Positions 24,754 to 36,052 of a DNA stretch of 64,000 bases are shown one piece after another. The stretch covers positions 1,119,070 through 1,183,069 of the forward strand of contig NZ_JAFG01000003.1 in the NCBI RefSeq assembly GCF_000519305.1. The letters run 5' to 3'. This DNA is from Mesorhizobium ciceri WSM4083 (GTDB taxonomy: Bacteria > Pseudomonadota > Alphaproteobacteria > Rhizobiales > Rhizobiaceae). The position numbers were made by a program, and so were the translations under genes. A model generated the notes under the pieces. It was not told the DNA's origin, searched no databases, and saw nothing but the letters and a program-made list of their open reading frames with translations. How positions within the stretch are numbered: position 1 is the first letter of the stretch; every line of letters starts with the position of its first letter.

Positions 24754-27700
24754 ATGCCGTCCGAATATTCCTTCCTTGATGTCGCCGTGCTCGACGCGGT
24801 CCGCCAGCGCTTTGCCGCAGGCGACGCGATCGCGATCCTGTCGGCGGATCTGGAGCAGGTTATCTGGGCCAATGGGCCAGGAGCCGCGATGTTCGGTTAT
24901 CCCGACATCGAGGCGATCATCGGCGCCTCGGCGCAGTTGCCCGTGATCGCCAGGCGCCAGATCATGGCGACCAGCGGATTTCCAGAGATTGGCAGTGACC
25001 GTGCCATCATGGTGCGGCTGGCGACCGGAATGACCAGCCGCGCCGTCGGCTTCCTGGCCAGTGCGGTGACCATGCCGGACGCCGAAAAGGCGATCATGCT
25101 GGCAGTGCCGGCGGCTCAGACCGGGTCACGCAGTGCCAGCGAAATCGCCGCTCGCGCCATTAGCGGCTTCACCGAGGATGGCCACTTCATCGCCTTTGTC
25201 GACGCCGGCGGCCATGTCGAGGCGGCCTCGGAAGGATTTTTGGCACTGGGCATCCTGCCGGAGACGCTGGCTGCGCTCGTCGCCGACGTCGCGGCCGAGA
25301 GCGACCGCATCGTCAAGCGCCTCGTCCCCGGCCGCACGGTCTCCTATCCGGCAGGGCTGGCAAGATTGACCGAGGAACGGCATCTGCTGGTGGTGATCGA
25401 CGAGGACCAACTCGACGACAAAGCCTCTGCCGACGAGAGCGTCGTGGAACCACAGCAGCCAGCCCCAACCGAGATTGCAGCTGCGGAAAGCACGATCGCC
25501 CAGCCGGAACCGGATCAGGACAACAGCCCGACAGTCGACAGCGAACACCCGGCTGCAGTGGACGAACCGAGCGTTGCGGAAGCCGCCGAGACCATATCGG
25601 TGCCTGCCGAGCCTGAGAATGCCTATCCCGCCGAGCAACCCGCGGAGGCGGCGGACAACGACTTGGGGAGTGCCGACGACACGCCGGCGCAGCATGATCA
25701 CTGGTACTTTAATGCCGGTCAGGATGATGCACAACGAACCGACCGGCCAGCCGCAACCGATCCCGTTGAGCCTCCCGGCACCGTCGCGGAGGTTGCAGCG
25801 GAAAATCCGACGCAGGACGGCACGAAGGCCGCCGGGCCTCTCGAACGCCCGGTGGCGCGGTCGATAGACCGCGCGGCGGCGCCGGTACGCTTCGTCTGGC
25901 GCACCGATGCCGAAGGCAAGTTCAGCGCGCTGTCGCCGGAATTCGCCGACATCGTCGGCAAGCCGGCGGCCGACGTGATCGGCCGACGCTTCAGGGATGT
26001 CGCCGCTACATTCGGCCTCGACCCCTCCGGCGAGATATCGGGGCTCCTCGAACGGCGCGATACCTGGTCCGGGCGCTCCGTGCTGTGGCCGGTCGTCGGC
26101 ACCGATCTGAAGATACCGGTCGACCTGGCGGCGCTGCCTGTCTATGGGCGCAGCCGCGCCTTCGAGGGTTTCCGCGGCTTCGGCGTCGCCCGCGCCAGCG
26201 ACGCGGTCGTCGATCCGGAGGCCATCGGCATGGCGCTGGTGCCCAATGGCGAAGCGCCGGCAGCGCCGGAATCGAAACCCGTCGAGCCCGCGTTCGAAAA
26301 GCCGAAGGCTGAAGAGCCGAAGGCCGAGGACGCTCAGGCATCGGATCCGTTCAAAGGTGAGGTGCCGGCGCTGACCATCGTGCCGAAACCGGAACGGCGC
26401 TTTGCCGACAAGGTGATCCGACTGGCCGAACATCGCCAGCCAGCCAACGACAAGGGCCTGTCGACGCTGGAACGCAGCGCGTTTCGCGAGATCGGCGAGC
26501 GGCTGAAGAAGGACAGCGCCCCGGTCGAGCCGGCAGAGGCCGAGAAGCCGGATGTGCCGACAGCGGAGGCTGAGACTCCGGTCAAGGCGGCCGGCGAGGT
26601 TGCGTCGACGCCCGATGCCGTCCAGCAAGAAGGCCCGACGCATACCGGCGAAATCCCTGCGGCAGAACCAAGGAACGAACCGGTCGAGCCATCCGAGACC
26701 AATGTCGATGCCGAAGACGAGCAGGATCTGGCGCGGCTTGACGGCGGCCACCCGGACGAAGCGGTTCATGAGGGACCCTCCGAACCGAGTGTGACGGGCT
26801 CGTTGCTCGACTATGCCGGCCATGATGACGAACACGGCCCTGTGGTGGCGGAACCAGAAAGCACCAGGCCCGTCGCGACTGGCGAAGGGCCTGAAGCCAC
26901 TGACGCGCCACATGACGTCCTCGATGATGACAGCATGACGTCAGCAGATTTTCGCGATGCCGAAGACAGTGAGGATTGGGCGCAGCCTGACGAGGAAGCC
27001 GCGTCGCCCGACAAGCAGGCGGTTGCCGAGGAAACCGTCGATGCAGGCGACGCCGCGGAAATACGCGTCGAGCGCCCTCGCCTGCAGGTTCCGCCGCTCA
27101 AGGCCGAAGGTTTCGTGCCGTCCGCGTTTTCCGCCGGAGATGAACACAAGGCTCCGGACACGTCGCTGCTCTGCAAGCTGCCCGTGCCGCTGCTCATCCA
27201 TTCAGGAGACCAGTTGCACTATGCGAACGAGGAATTCCTCAGCCTGACCGGCTACGAGGCGCTCGACGATCTGGCGGATGCCGGCGGCCTCGGCGCGTTG
27301 TTTGCCGACCCCTATGCCGACGACGGCGTTTCCGACGGCACCGATCGCGCGCTGCGGCTGAAGACGCGTGATGGACAGGAATTCCCGATCGAGGCCATTT
27401 TGCGCTCTGTCCCCTGGCGCGACGGCAAGGCGCTGATGCTGGTCGTGCGACGCTCCGGCGAGGATGATGCGCCGGCGAGCCTGCATGTGGTTGGCGACGA
27501 GCAGACGCAGCCGGATATTTCCGAGCTCAAGGCGCGCATCGCCGAGATGCGCACCATTATCGACACCGCCACCGACGGCGTCGTGCTGATCGGCCGTGAC
27601 GGCACCATCCGATCGATCAGCCGGCCGGCCGAAGCACTGTTCGGCTTCGACAGCGACGATGTGACCGGCAAGCCGTTCGCCTCGCTGTTTGCGATCGAAA

Positions 27701-28644
27701 GCCAGCGCGCGGCACGCGACTATCTCAATGGACTGTCCGAGCCCGGCGTGGCGAGCGTCATGAACGACGGCCGCGAGGTGATCGGGCGCGAATCGCAAGG
27801 ACGCTTCATTCCGCTGTTCATGACCATCGGCCGGCTGCCCAACGACAGCGGCTTCTGCGCCGTCGTTCGCGATATCACGCAGTGGAAGCGGGCCGAAGAG
27901 GACTTGACGCAGGCACGTGCGGTGGCCGAGCGCGCGTCCTCGCAGAAGACCGATTTCCTCGCCCGCATCAGCCACGAGATCCGCACCCCGCTCAACGCCA
28001 TCATCGGCTTTTCCGAACTGATGGTCGACGAGAAATTCGGACCTGTCGCCAACGACCGCTACCGCGACTATCTGCGCGACATCAACCGCTCGGGCAATCA
28101 TGTGCTCGACCTGGTCAACGACCTGCTCGACATCTCCAAGATCGAGGCTGGCCAGCAGGAGATGGCCTATGAGGCGGTGTCGCTCAACGACACGCTGGCC
28201 GAGACGGTGGCGATGATGCAGCCGCAGGCCAACCGCGAACGGGTCATCATCCGCTCCAGCTTCGCTTCGCGGCTGCCGGAAGTGGTGGCCGACCTGCGCA
28301 GCGTGCGCCAGATCGCGCTCAACATCCTGTCGAATGCCATCCGCTACACCCAGGCCGGCGGCCAGGTGATCGTCTCGACCGCCTATGAGACCTCGGGCGA
28401 CGTCGTCATGCGGGTGCGCGACACCGGCATCGGCATGAGCCATGCCGAGATCGAGCAGGCGCTGAAGCCGTTCAAGCAGATCAACGCGCTGAAGCGCGGA
28501 CGCGGCGACGGGACCGGGCTTGGACTGCCGTTGACCAAAGCGATGGTGGAAGCCAACCGTGCACGCTTCACCATCAATTCGACACCGGGCGAAGGTACCT
28601 TGGTCGAGGTCGCTTTTCCGTCGACCCGTGTGCTCGCGGAATAG
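24754..28644 (+). CDS. Large cytoplasmic PAS-domain sensor histidine kinase (PdhS-like)
   Basis: Hybrid-free histidine kinase of about 1296 aa. The H-box HEIRTPLNAIIGFSE has the phosphorylated His at about residue 1074, followed by dimerisation segments (YLRDINRSGNHVLDLVNDLL) and an ATPase domain with NAIRYTQAGG, DTGIGMS and GTGLGLPL. One PAS domain lies directly before it (about 940-1050), another around 375-470 and a degenerate one at the N-terminus. Long Glu/Ala/Pro-rich linkers (about 230-360 and 500-800) separate them. No membrane segment is found. The layout and N-terminus resemble PdhS, the PleC/DivJ-related kinase of Rhizobiales that acts on DivK in cell-cycle and polarity control. 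ATG 24754 fits relatives; GTG 24736 is an alternative. Confidence 0.85.
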   Translation: MPSEYSFLDVAVLDAVRQRFAAGDAIAILSADLEQVIWANGPGAAMFGYPDIEAIIGASAQLPVIARRQIMATSGFPEIGSDRAIMVRLATGMTSRAVGFLASAVTMPDAEKAIMLAVPAAQTGSRSASEIAARAISGFTEDGHFIAFVDAGGHVEAASEGFLALGILPETLAALVADVAAESDRIVKRLVPGRTVSYPAGLARLTEERHLLVVIDEDQLDDKASADESVVEPQQPAPTEIAAAESTIAQPEPDQDNSPTVDSEHPAAVDEPSVAEAAETISVPAEPENAYPAEQPAEAADNDLGSADDTPAQHDHWYFNAGQDDAQRTDRPAATDPVEPPGTVAEVAAENPTQDGTKAAGPLERPVARSIDRAAAPVRFVWRTDAEGKFSALSPEFADIVGKPAADVIGRRFRDVAATFGLDPSGEISGLLERRDTWSGRSVLWPVVGTDLKIPVDLAALPVYGRSRAFEGFRGFGVARASDAVVDPEAIGMALVPNGEAPAAPESKPVEPAFEKPKAEEPKAEDAQASDPFKGEVPALTIVPKPERRFADKVIRLAEHRQPANDKGLSTLERSAFREIGERLKKDSAPVEPAEAEKPDVPTAEAETPVKAAGEVASTPDAVQQEGPTHTGEIPAAEPRNEPVEPSETNVDAEDEQDLARLDGGHPDEAVHEGPSEPSVTGSLLDYAGHDDEHGPVVAEPESTRPVATGEGPEATDAPHDVLDDDSMTSADFRDAEDSEDWAQPDEEAASPDKQAVAEETVDAGDAAEIRVERPRLQVPPLKAEGFVPSAFSAGDEHKAPDTSLLCKLPVPLLIHSGDQLHYANEEFLSLTGYEALDDLADAGGLGALFADPYADDGVSDGTDRALRLKTRDGQEFPIEAILRSVPWRDGKALMLVVRRSGEDDAPASLHVVGDEQTQPDISELKARIAEMRTIIDTATDGVVLIGRDGTIRSISRPAEALFGFDSDDVTGKPFASLFAIESQRAARDYLNGLSEPGVASVMNDGREVIGRESQGRFIPLFMTIGRLPNDSGFCAVVRDITQWKRAEEDLTQARAVAERASSQKTDFLARISHEIRTPLNAIIGFSELMVDEKFGPVANDRYRDYLRDINRSGNHVLDLVNDLLDISKIEAGQQEMAYEAVSLNDTLAETVAMMQPQANRERVIIRSSFASRLPEVVADLRSVRQIALNILSNAIRYTQAGGQVIVSTAYETSGDVVMRVRDTGIGMSHAEIEQALKPFKQINALKRGRGDGTGLGLPLTKAMVEANRARFTINSTPGEGTLVEVAFPSTRVLAE

Positions 28645-28672
28645 ATCAGCCCTCTCCGCGGTACGGTCCCGA

Positions 28673-28702
28673 TAAAAAGAAAAGGCGCCCAAAGGACGCC
28701 TT
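28673..28702 (-). terminator. Strong minus-strand rho-independent terminator
   Basis: On the minus strand, AAGGCGTCC pairs with GGGCGCCTT (one U-G) around a TTT loop, followed by TTCTTTTT. It ends a transcript coming from the acetoacetyl-CoA synthetase side or the structured RNA candidate just upstream. Confidence 0.8.
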
Positions 28703-28800
28703 AAGAGATGGGATTGCTGTCACAACGGGGGCTTGAGCGAATTCGGATCCTCGGGGCTGAGGAACGGGATTTCTCCCTCAAGTTACCTGCGACTATCGAC
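28673..28800 (-). ncRNA. Candidate structured small RNA or 3'-UTR RNA
   Basis: On the minus strand, CTTGAG (28782-28777) and CTCAAG (28737-28732) close a junction. Inside it are a GGGA-GAAA-TCCC hairpin with a GNRA tetraloop (28777-28766) and a CCTC...GAGG hairpin (28762-28749). A strong terminator follows at 28702. A further imperfect hairpin (GCG...CGC) precedes it near 28800. The nested helices followed by a clean terminator, 170 bases after the synthetase stop, suggest a functional RNA. No promoter was identified and no Rfam family was recognised; the 5' end is a guess. Confidence 0.4.
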
Positions 28801-28971
28801 GCCGGACCTTAACAACTCCTTACCGGGGCGGCGGAAAATTTACGAATGTGTACCACTCATGAAATCTAGGTAAATTCTAGCGAGATATTTCGTTAACCAT
28901 GCCGGAAAGCCTTTTTCATGCATGTCGTTGTCTCCAAACCGGAGCCACTTTTGAGCGACATGCCGTAGCAG

Positions 28972-30930
<1,959 letters not shown>

Positions 30931-31061
30931 GATCGTTCCTCCACGGTCGCCATCGCTTATGCATATCGCAGCGCAGCAGAGCAAGATTTTGTTCGGCTGA
31001 TGCGACCAGATGTGCGCAAATGCCATCGCCGGGCCATAAAGACTTGAAATGCCTCAGCCCT

Positions 31062-31134
31062 AAGTCGTAGTGACAACTTGAAGTCGTAGTGGCGGCCGGA
31101 AGTCGTGGTGACGACTGCAGTCGTGGCGACGACT
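31062..31134. repeat. Four-copy 19-bp periodic palindromic repeat
   Basis: AGTCGT recurs at 31063, 31082, 31101 and 31119, spaced 19, 19 and 18 bases. In copies three and four it is mirrored by ACGACT across four bases (GGTG and GGCG), and in copy one AAGTCGT is nearly mirrored by ACAACTT; copy two has lost its right arm. The array lies between divergent acetoacetyl-CoA synthetase and AsmA genes and looks like tandem operators on one face of the helix. Confidence 0.7.
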
Positions 31135-31184
31135 GGGGTTACACCCGTCGGGCGATTTGTCGGAATGGAAGCATACGGGGCCAT

Positions 31185-33038
31185 ATGCCATCATCTATGA
31201 TCCGGCGCGGAATATGGGCGATCGGCGCTGCCGTGATCGTCGTCGCGCTGGTCGTTGCCGCCCTGCCGCTGATTGCCTCCACCCGTATCGTGCGCGACCG
31301 CATCGCCTGGGAAATGAGTGCGTGGAGCGGCTTCCGGGTCGCCATCGACGGTTCGCCGCGCATCGAGGTCTGGCCGACATTCCGCGCGATCCTGACCGAT
31401 GTGACGCTTTCACAATGGACCGACACCGAGGCGCCGCCGGTGGTCGAGGCAGAACGGGTCGAGGTCGACCTTTCCGCCATGGCGGCGCTACGCGGCGACG
31501 TGGTGTTTTCGACGGCGCGGCTGGTGCGGCCGACGATCCGGGTTCAGCGCACGCCTGCCGGCCTTTTCCTGCCTGCTGTCCCGACCGGCGGGCGCATCAC
31601 GCGCTCCATCGACACGGCGCGCGGCCTGGTCAACGCCGACCCCGCCAAGCCGGACCTCGACAAGCTGCCTACCGACACCTTCGGCACGGTCGAGTTTCGC
31701 GACGGCCGCATGGTAGCCTCCATCGGCGGCAAGGACGTCGAGATCCTGAGCAGTTTGAACGGTCAAGCGAATTGGGCGGCGATGAACAGCAATGCGACGC
31801 TGTCGGCAACAGGGATCTGGCGGGGCGAAAGCGTCGCGCTGGACGTCGCCTCGGCCAAACCGCTTGTGCTGTTTGCCGGCGGCACGGCGCCGCTGACGCT
31901 GTCCTTCAAGGCAGCACCCGCCACCTTCTCGTTCGACGGCACGGCCAGCATGTCTGAAAATACCTATTTCGACGGTCAGGCGAAGTTCTCGGCACCCTCG
32001 CTGCGGCGCGTCCTGGAATGGTCGCAGGCCGGCATCGCTCCGGGTGCGGCGATCGGCTCGGTCAGCATTTCGAGCAAGATCACCGCGACGGGCGGGCGCG
32101 TCAAGTTCGACAACACGGCAATTGCACTCGACAACAATCCGGGGATGGGTGCACTGGACCTCTCGCTTGGTGAAGCACAACCTGTGATCTCCGGCACGCT
32201 CGCCTTCGACACGCTCGACCTCAGATCGTTTCTGTCGGCCTTCACCCCGCTGGTGCCGACCGGAGGGGCGGGACCCGGCGAAATCGACACAAGTTTCGCC
32301 GACAAGATCAATCTCGATCTGAGGCTGTCGGCAGCCCACGCCACGGCGGGGCCTATCCAGCTCGCCGATGTCGCCGCCACGGCCCAGGTCAAGGATGGTC
32401 TGTCCGTCTTCGACATCTCCGATGCCTCGGCCTTCGGCGGCAACATCCAGACCAGCCTTCGCTTCGATCGCAAGCCGGAGGGCTCGCAGGTCGAAATCCG
32501 CCTTCTGGCGTCCGACATCGACGGCGGTGCTTTCGGTACGGCGGCAGGGATGACGCGGCTGGTGCCGGTCGGCACGGGCACCGTCTCGGTGATCCTCAAG
32601 GGGCCGGGCAGAACCTGGGATTCCATCTTCGACAATGCCGACGGCTCGGTCTCGGCGACGTTCGGACCGGGTGCGTTGAGCAAGCTCAACCTGCCGGCCT
32701 TCCTCAAACATACCGAACAGGGCGGCTTCTTCGCGCTCGACGATGTCTCCGACGGAACATTGCCGATCGACGGCGCCGAGATCAAGGCCACCATTTCGAA
32801 GGGCGTGGCGCGGATCGACAAGGCCGAGGCCAATTCAGCGAAGTACAAGATCTGGCTGTCCGGCATCGCGTCCTACGCCGGGCGCGGACTGGCTTTGTCC
32901 GGCGGCGTCATTCAACCTGACCAGGCGGCAACGCAGGCCAACGGCCAGCAAGGTCCCAACCAGTCATCGTTCTTCGTCGGCGGAACCTGGAGCACGCCGT
33001 TCATTTCCCCGATCAGCCGCGGCGTTTCGGGGGAATAG
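31185..33038 (+). CDS. AsmA family protein
   Basis: Inner-membrane-anchored periplasmic protein of about 617 aa, related to AsmA/TamB-type lipid transfer and envelope proteins. One N-terminal membrane helix (about residues 8-30, IGAAVIVVALVVAALPLI) is followed by SGFRVAIDGSPRIEVWP, the typical AsmA opening, and a long beta-rich body. The C-terminal AsmA region includes GTVSVILKGPGRTWDSI and IDKAEANSAKYKIWLSGIA. The start is placed at 31185 or the second ATG at 31197; codons further upstream run into the repeat array and are not credible. Confidence 0.85.
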   Translation: MPSSMIRRGIWAIGAAVIVVALVVAALPLIASTRIVRDRIAWEMSAWSGFRVAIDGSPRIEVWPTFRAILTDVTLSQWTDTEAPPVVEAERVEVDLSAMAALRGDVVFSTARLVRPTIRVQRTPAGLFLPAVPTGGRITRSIDTARGLVNADPAKPDLDKLPTDTFGTVEFRDGRMVASIGGKDVEILSSLNGQANWAAMNSNATLSATGIWRGESVALDVASAKPLVLFAGGTAPLTLSFKAAPATFSFDGTASMSENTYFDGQAKFSAPSLRRVLEWSQAGIAPGAAIGSVSISSKITATGGRVKFDNTAIALDNNPGMGALDLSLGEAQPVISGTLAFDTLDLRSFLSAFTPLVPTGGAGPGEIDTSFADKINLDLRLSAAHATAGPIQLADVAATAQVKDGLSVFDISDASAFGGNIQTSLRFDRKPEGSQVEIRLLASDIDGGAFGTAAGMTRLVPVGTGTVSVILKGPGRTWDSIFDNADGSVSATFGPGALSKLNLPAFLKHTEQGGFFALDDVSDGTLPIDGAEIKATISKGVARIDKAEANSAKYKIWLSGIASYAGRGLALSGGVIQPDQAATQANGQQGPNQSSFFVGGTWSTPFISPISRGVSGE

Positions 33039-33061
33039 GCCGCCACCGCGCCTTCTGTTTT

Positions 33062-33880
33062 TCACCCGCGCTGCGCCGCCTGCTCATCGAGCTGGCGCTG
33101 CACCTCACGCCGTTTGTTGGCAAGCGAGGCGATGATGACGCCAATCGCCACGACGGCGATCAGGATGGTGCAGGCAGCGTTGATTTCCGGCGTCACGCCG
33201 AGGCGAACCTGGCTGTAGATCTTCATCGGCAGCGTCGTCGCGCCCGGCCCCGAGGTGAAGCTGGCGATGACCAGATCGTCGAGCGAAAGCGTGAAAGCCA
33301 GCATCCAGCCGGAAACGATTGCCGGCATGATGACCGGCAATGTGATCTGGAAGAAGGTCTTCACCGGCGTCGCGCCAAGATCCATCGCGGCTTCTTCCAG
33401 CGAGCGGTCGAAGGTCATGAGGCGCGACTGCACGACCACGGCGACGAAGCACATGGTCAGCGTGATGTGGGCGAGCGTCACGGTGAGGAAGCCGCGGTCT
33501 AGCCCGACGGCGACGAAGAGCAGCAGCAGCGACAGGCCGGTGATGACTTCCGGCATGACCAGCGGCGCAAAGACCATGCCGGAGAACAGCACCCTGCCCT
33601 TGAAGCGCGTGTAGCGGGTCAAGGTGAGTGCCGCCAGGGTGCCCAGTACCGTCGCAACCGTGGCCGAGATCAGGCCAACACGCGCCGTCACCCAGGTCGC
33701 GTCCATGAGACCCTGGTTGTGGAACAGCGAGACGTACCATTTGGTCGAGAAACCGCCCCAGACCGTGACCAGTTTCGATTCGTTGAACGAGAAGACGATG
33801 AGCAGCACGATCGGCAGATAGAGAAAGGCAAAGCCAAGCACGATCGAGGTAATGTTGAAGCGGCTCCAGGTGGCGTTCAT
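33062..33880 (-). CDS. potI: Putrescine ABC transporter permease PotI
   Basis: Inner-membrane permease of 272 aa, last gene of potFGHI. It opens with a helix FLYLPIVLLIVFSFNESK and carries the coupling loop EEAAMDLGATPVKTFFQITLP typical of PotI/PotC. Six hydrophobic segments are visible. It starts four bases upstream of where the PotH stop lies and pairs with PotH as a heterodimer channel. It converges on the AsmA gene with only 23 bases between stops. Confidence 0.93.
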   Translation of the reverse strand: MNATWSRFNITSIVLGFAFLYLPIVLLIVFSFNESKLVTVWGGFSTKWYVSLFHNQGLMDATWVTARVGLISATVATVLGTLAALTLTRYTRFKGRVLFSGMVFAPLVMPEVITGLSLLLLFVAVGLDRGFLTVTLAHITLTMCFVAVVVQSRLMTFDRSLEEAAMDLGATPVKTFFQITLPVIMPAIVSGWMLAFTLSLDDLVIASFTSGPGATTLPMKIYSQVRLGVTPEINAACTILIAVVAIGVIIASLANKRREVQRQLDEQAAQRG

Positions 33881-33884
33881 GAGG

Positions 33885-34859
33885 TCACCTGTCCATTTCC
33901 TGAGCGCGCGCCTGAGCCCGCTGGAAGAGCATGATCGGCACGATCAGCAGCAATAGCAGGATGACGGCAACGGCCGACGATACCGGCCAGTCGCGATTGG
34001 CGAAGAACTCGTTCCACAACGTCTTGCCGATCATCAGCGTCTGCGAGCCGCCGAGCAGATCGGGAATGACGAATTCGCCGACAGCCGGAATGAACACCAG
34101 CAGACAGCCGGCGATGACGCCGGGCAGCGACAGCGGGAAGGTGATCTTCCAGAACGCGCTGGTCGGCGGACAGCCAAGATCCTTGGCCGCCTCGATCAGC
34201 GAATAGTCCATCTTCTCGAGAGCGGAATATAGCGGCAGCACCATGAACGGCAGGTAGGAATAGACGATACCGATGAAGATAGCCGTGTAAGTGTTGAGGA
34301 TGATCAGCGGCTGGTGGATGACGCCGGTGGCGAGCAGCAGCTGATTGAGCAGCCCTTCGGGCTTGAGGATGCCGATCCAGGCGTAGACGCGGATCAGGAA
34401 CGAGGTCCAGAACGGCAGGATCACCAGCATCAGCAAGGTTGGGCGGATCGTGGCCGGCGCGCGCGCCATGCCGTAGGCGATCGGATAGCCGACGAGCAAT
34501 GTCAGGACCGTCGAGACCGCGGCAATGATGACGCTGGTCACATAGGCGTTGAAGTAGAGCGCGTCCTGCGTCAGCCAGGTGTAATTGTCGAGGCTGAGTT
34601 GTTTCAGCTGAGCAAGGAACCCTGAAATACCGCCGCTGAAATCGAGCGCCGGCGTATAGGGCGGAATGGCGATAGCCGTCTGCGACAGCGAGATCTTGAA
34701 GACGATGACGAACGGAATGAGGAAGAAGAACAGCAGCCAGACATAGGGGATGATGATGACCAGGCGGCCAAAGAAGGCAGCACCCAGCCTGGCGAGGGCG
34801 GATTTGCCGGCATTGGTTGCCGGAGGGGCTGAGGCGGTGGTGGCGGTGGCGCTTGACAT
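33885..34859 (-). CDS. potH: Putrescine ABC transporter permease PotH
   Basis: Inner-membrane permease of 324 aa. A variable 30-residue N-terminus is followed by a helix VWLLFFFLIPFVIVFKISL, then the coupling loop IEAAKDLGCPPTSAFWKITFP, diagnostic of PotH/PotB. It lies nine bases after potG and four before potI in the same operon, and should act with PotI, the PotG ATPase and the PotF receptor to import putrescine or a related diamine. Confidence 0.93.
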   Translation of the reverse strand: MSSATATTASAPPATNAGKSALARLGAAFFGRLVIIIPYVWLLFFFLIPFVIVFKISLSQTAIAIPPYTPALDFSGGISGFLAQLKQLSLDNYTWLTQDALYFNAYVTSVIIAAVSTVLTLLVGYPIAYGMARAPATIRPTLLMLVILPFWTSFLIRVYAWIGILKPEGLLNQLLLATGVIHQPLIILNTYTAIFIGIVYSYLPFMVLPLYSALEKMDYSLIEAAKDLGCPPTSAFWKITFPLSLPGVIAGCLLVFIPAVGEFVIPDLLGGSQTLMIGKTLWNEFFANRDWPVSSAVAVILLLLLIVPIMLFQRAQARAQEMDR

Positions 34860-34868
34860 GGTCGCCCC

Positions 34869-36008
34869 CTACCGCGTCAGCACGACGCCGGCGTCGGGCC
34901 GGAAGGAAACCCAGGCGCGGTCGTTCCAGCTCAACGGATCCTCGGTGATGCGGGCCGCGTTCATGGTGCTGGCGCGCACCACCTGGCCGTCGTCCAGCCT
35001 GACATGATAGACGGTCATGTCGCCGAGATAGGCGATGTCGTAGACCTCGCCCTCGATGGCGTTGACCGCCTCGGCCGGCTTCTTCGACGACACCTTGATC
35101 TTTTCGGGCCTGATGGCGAAGGTGACGGCCGTCCCGGCGCCGGCGGTGCCGGCATTGTCGGTGCGGATGGTGATGCCGTTGCCGGCATCGATGCTGGCGC
35201 TGCCGGCCTCGCCACGCGCGATCTTGCCCTCGAACATGTTCACATTGCCGACGAAGCCAGCGACGAAGCGCGACCCCGGCGCCTCATAGACTTCGGCCGG
35301 CGTTGCCACCTGCATCACCTCGCCCTTGTCGATGATGGCGATGCGATCGGCCATGGTCATCGCCTCTTCCTGGTCGTGGGTGACGACGACGAAGGTCAGG
35401 CCGAGGTTCTGCTGCAGGTCCATCAGTTCGAACTGCGTCTCTTCGCGCAGCTTCTTGTCCAACGCGCCGAGCGGCTCGTCGAGCAGCAGCACCTTCGGCC
35501 GTTTGGCGACCGAACGGGCGAGCGCGACGCGCTGGCGCTGGCCGCCGGACAGTTGATGCGGCTTGCGCTTGGCGAACTGCTCGAGTTTGACCAGCTTCAG
35601 CATCTCGGCAACGCGCGAGGCGATTTCGGGCTTCGGCATGCCGTCCTGCTTCAGGCCGAAGGCGATGTTGTTCTCCACCGTCATATGCGGGAACAGCGCA
35701 TAGGACTGGAACATCATGTTGACAGGCCGCCGGTAGGGCGGGATACCGCGCAGATCCTGGCCGTCGAGCAGGATGCGGCCGGCTGTCGGCTCCTCGAAGC
35801 CAGCGAGCATCCTGAGCAGCGTCGACTTCCCGCAGCCGGAAGCACCGAGCAGCGCGAAGAACTCGCGCTCGAAGATGGTCAGAGACAGATTGTTGACGGC
35901 GGTGAAGTCACCGAACTTCTTGGTGACGTTGTCGAACTGGATGTACGGCTTGGCGTTCGGGTCGTTCCACGGTGCAAAATCCCTGCGGATGCTGCCAAGC
36001 GATTTCAT
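34869..36008 (-). CDS. potG: Putrescine ABC transporter ATP-binding protein PotG
   Basis: Cytoplasmic ATPase, 379 aa. Walker A is GASGCGKST at residues 55-63, the signature is LSGGQRQRVALARS and Walker B is LLLDEPLGALD, followed by the C-terminal TOBE domain with FAIRPEKIKV. About 20 residues precede the ATPase domain, as usual for PotG. It lies 84 bases downstream of potF with a strong hairpin between them, and nine bases upstream of potH. Confidence 0.94.
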   Translation of the reverse strand: MKSLGSIRRDFAPWNDPNAKPYIQFDNVTKKFGDFTAVNNLSLTIFEREFFALLGASGCGKSTLLRMLAGFEEPTAGRILLDGQDLRGIPPYRRPVNMMFQSYALFPHMTVENNIAFGLKQDGMPKPEIASRVAEMLKLVKLEQFAKRKPHQLSGGQRQRVALARSVAKRPKVLLLDEPLGALDKKLREETQFELMDLQQNLGLTFVVVTHDQEEAMTMADRIAIIDKGEVMQVATPAEVYEAPGSRFVAGFVGNVNMFEGKIARGEAGSASIDAGNGITIRTDNAGTAGAGTAVTFAIRPEKIKVSSKKPAEAVNAIEGEVYDIAYLGDMTVYHVRLDDGQVVRASTMNAARITEDPLSWNDRAWVSFRPDAGVVLTR

Positions 36009-36052
36009 GTCCCACTCCGTCCTGATTTTCTTGCTTCTTGCCCCAGATAGAA

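Noticed and set aside
25126..26913. Long minus-strand frame (595 codons) opposite the histidine kinase
   Set aside because: It mirrors the Glu/Ala/Pro-rich linker of the kinase, has an Arg-rich composition and no ribosome site or family similarity.
27202..28692. Minus-strand frame (496 codons) opposite the kinase catalytic core
   Set aside because: The plus strand encodes clear H-box and ATPase motifs; the antisense frame has none.
31062..31134. N-terminal coding extension of the AsmA protein through the repeat array
   Set aside because: The open frame crosses operator-like repeats, lacks a ribosome site and places 32 unrelated residues before the membrane helix.
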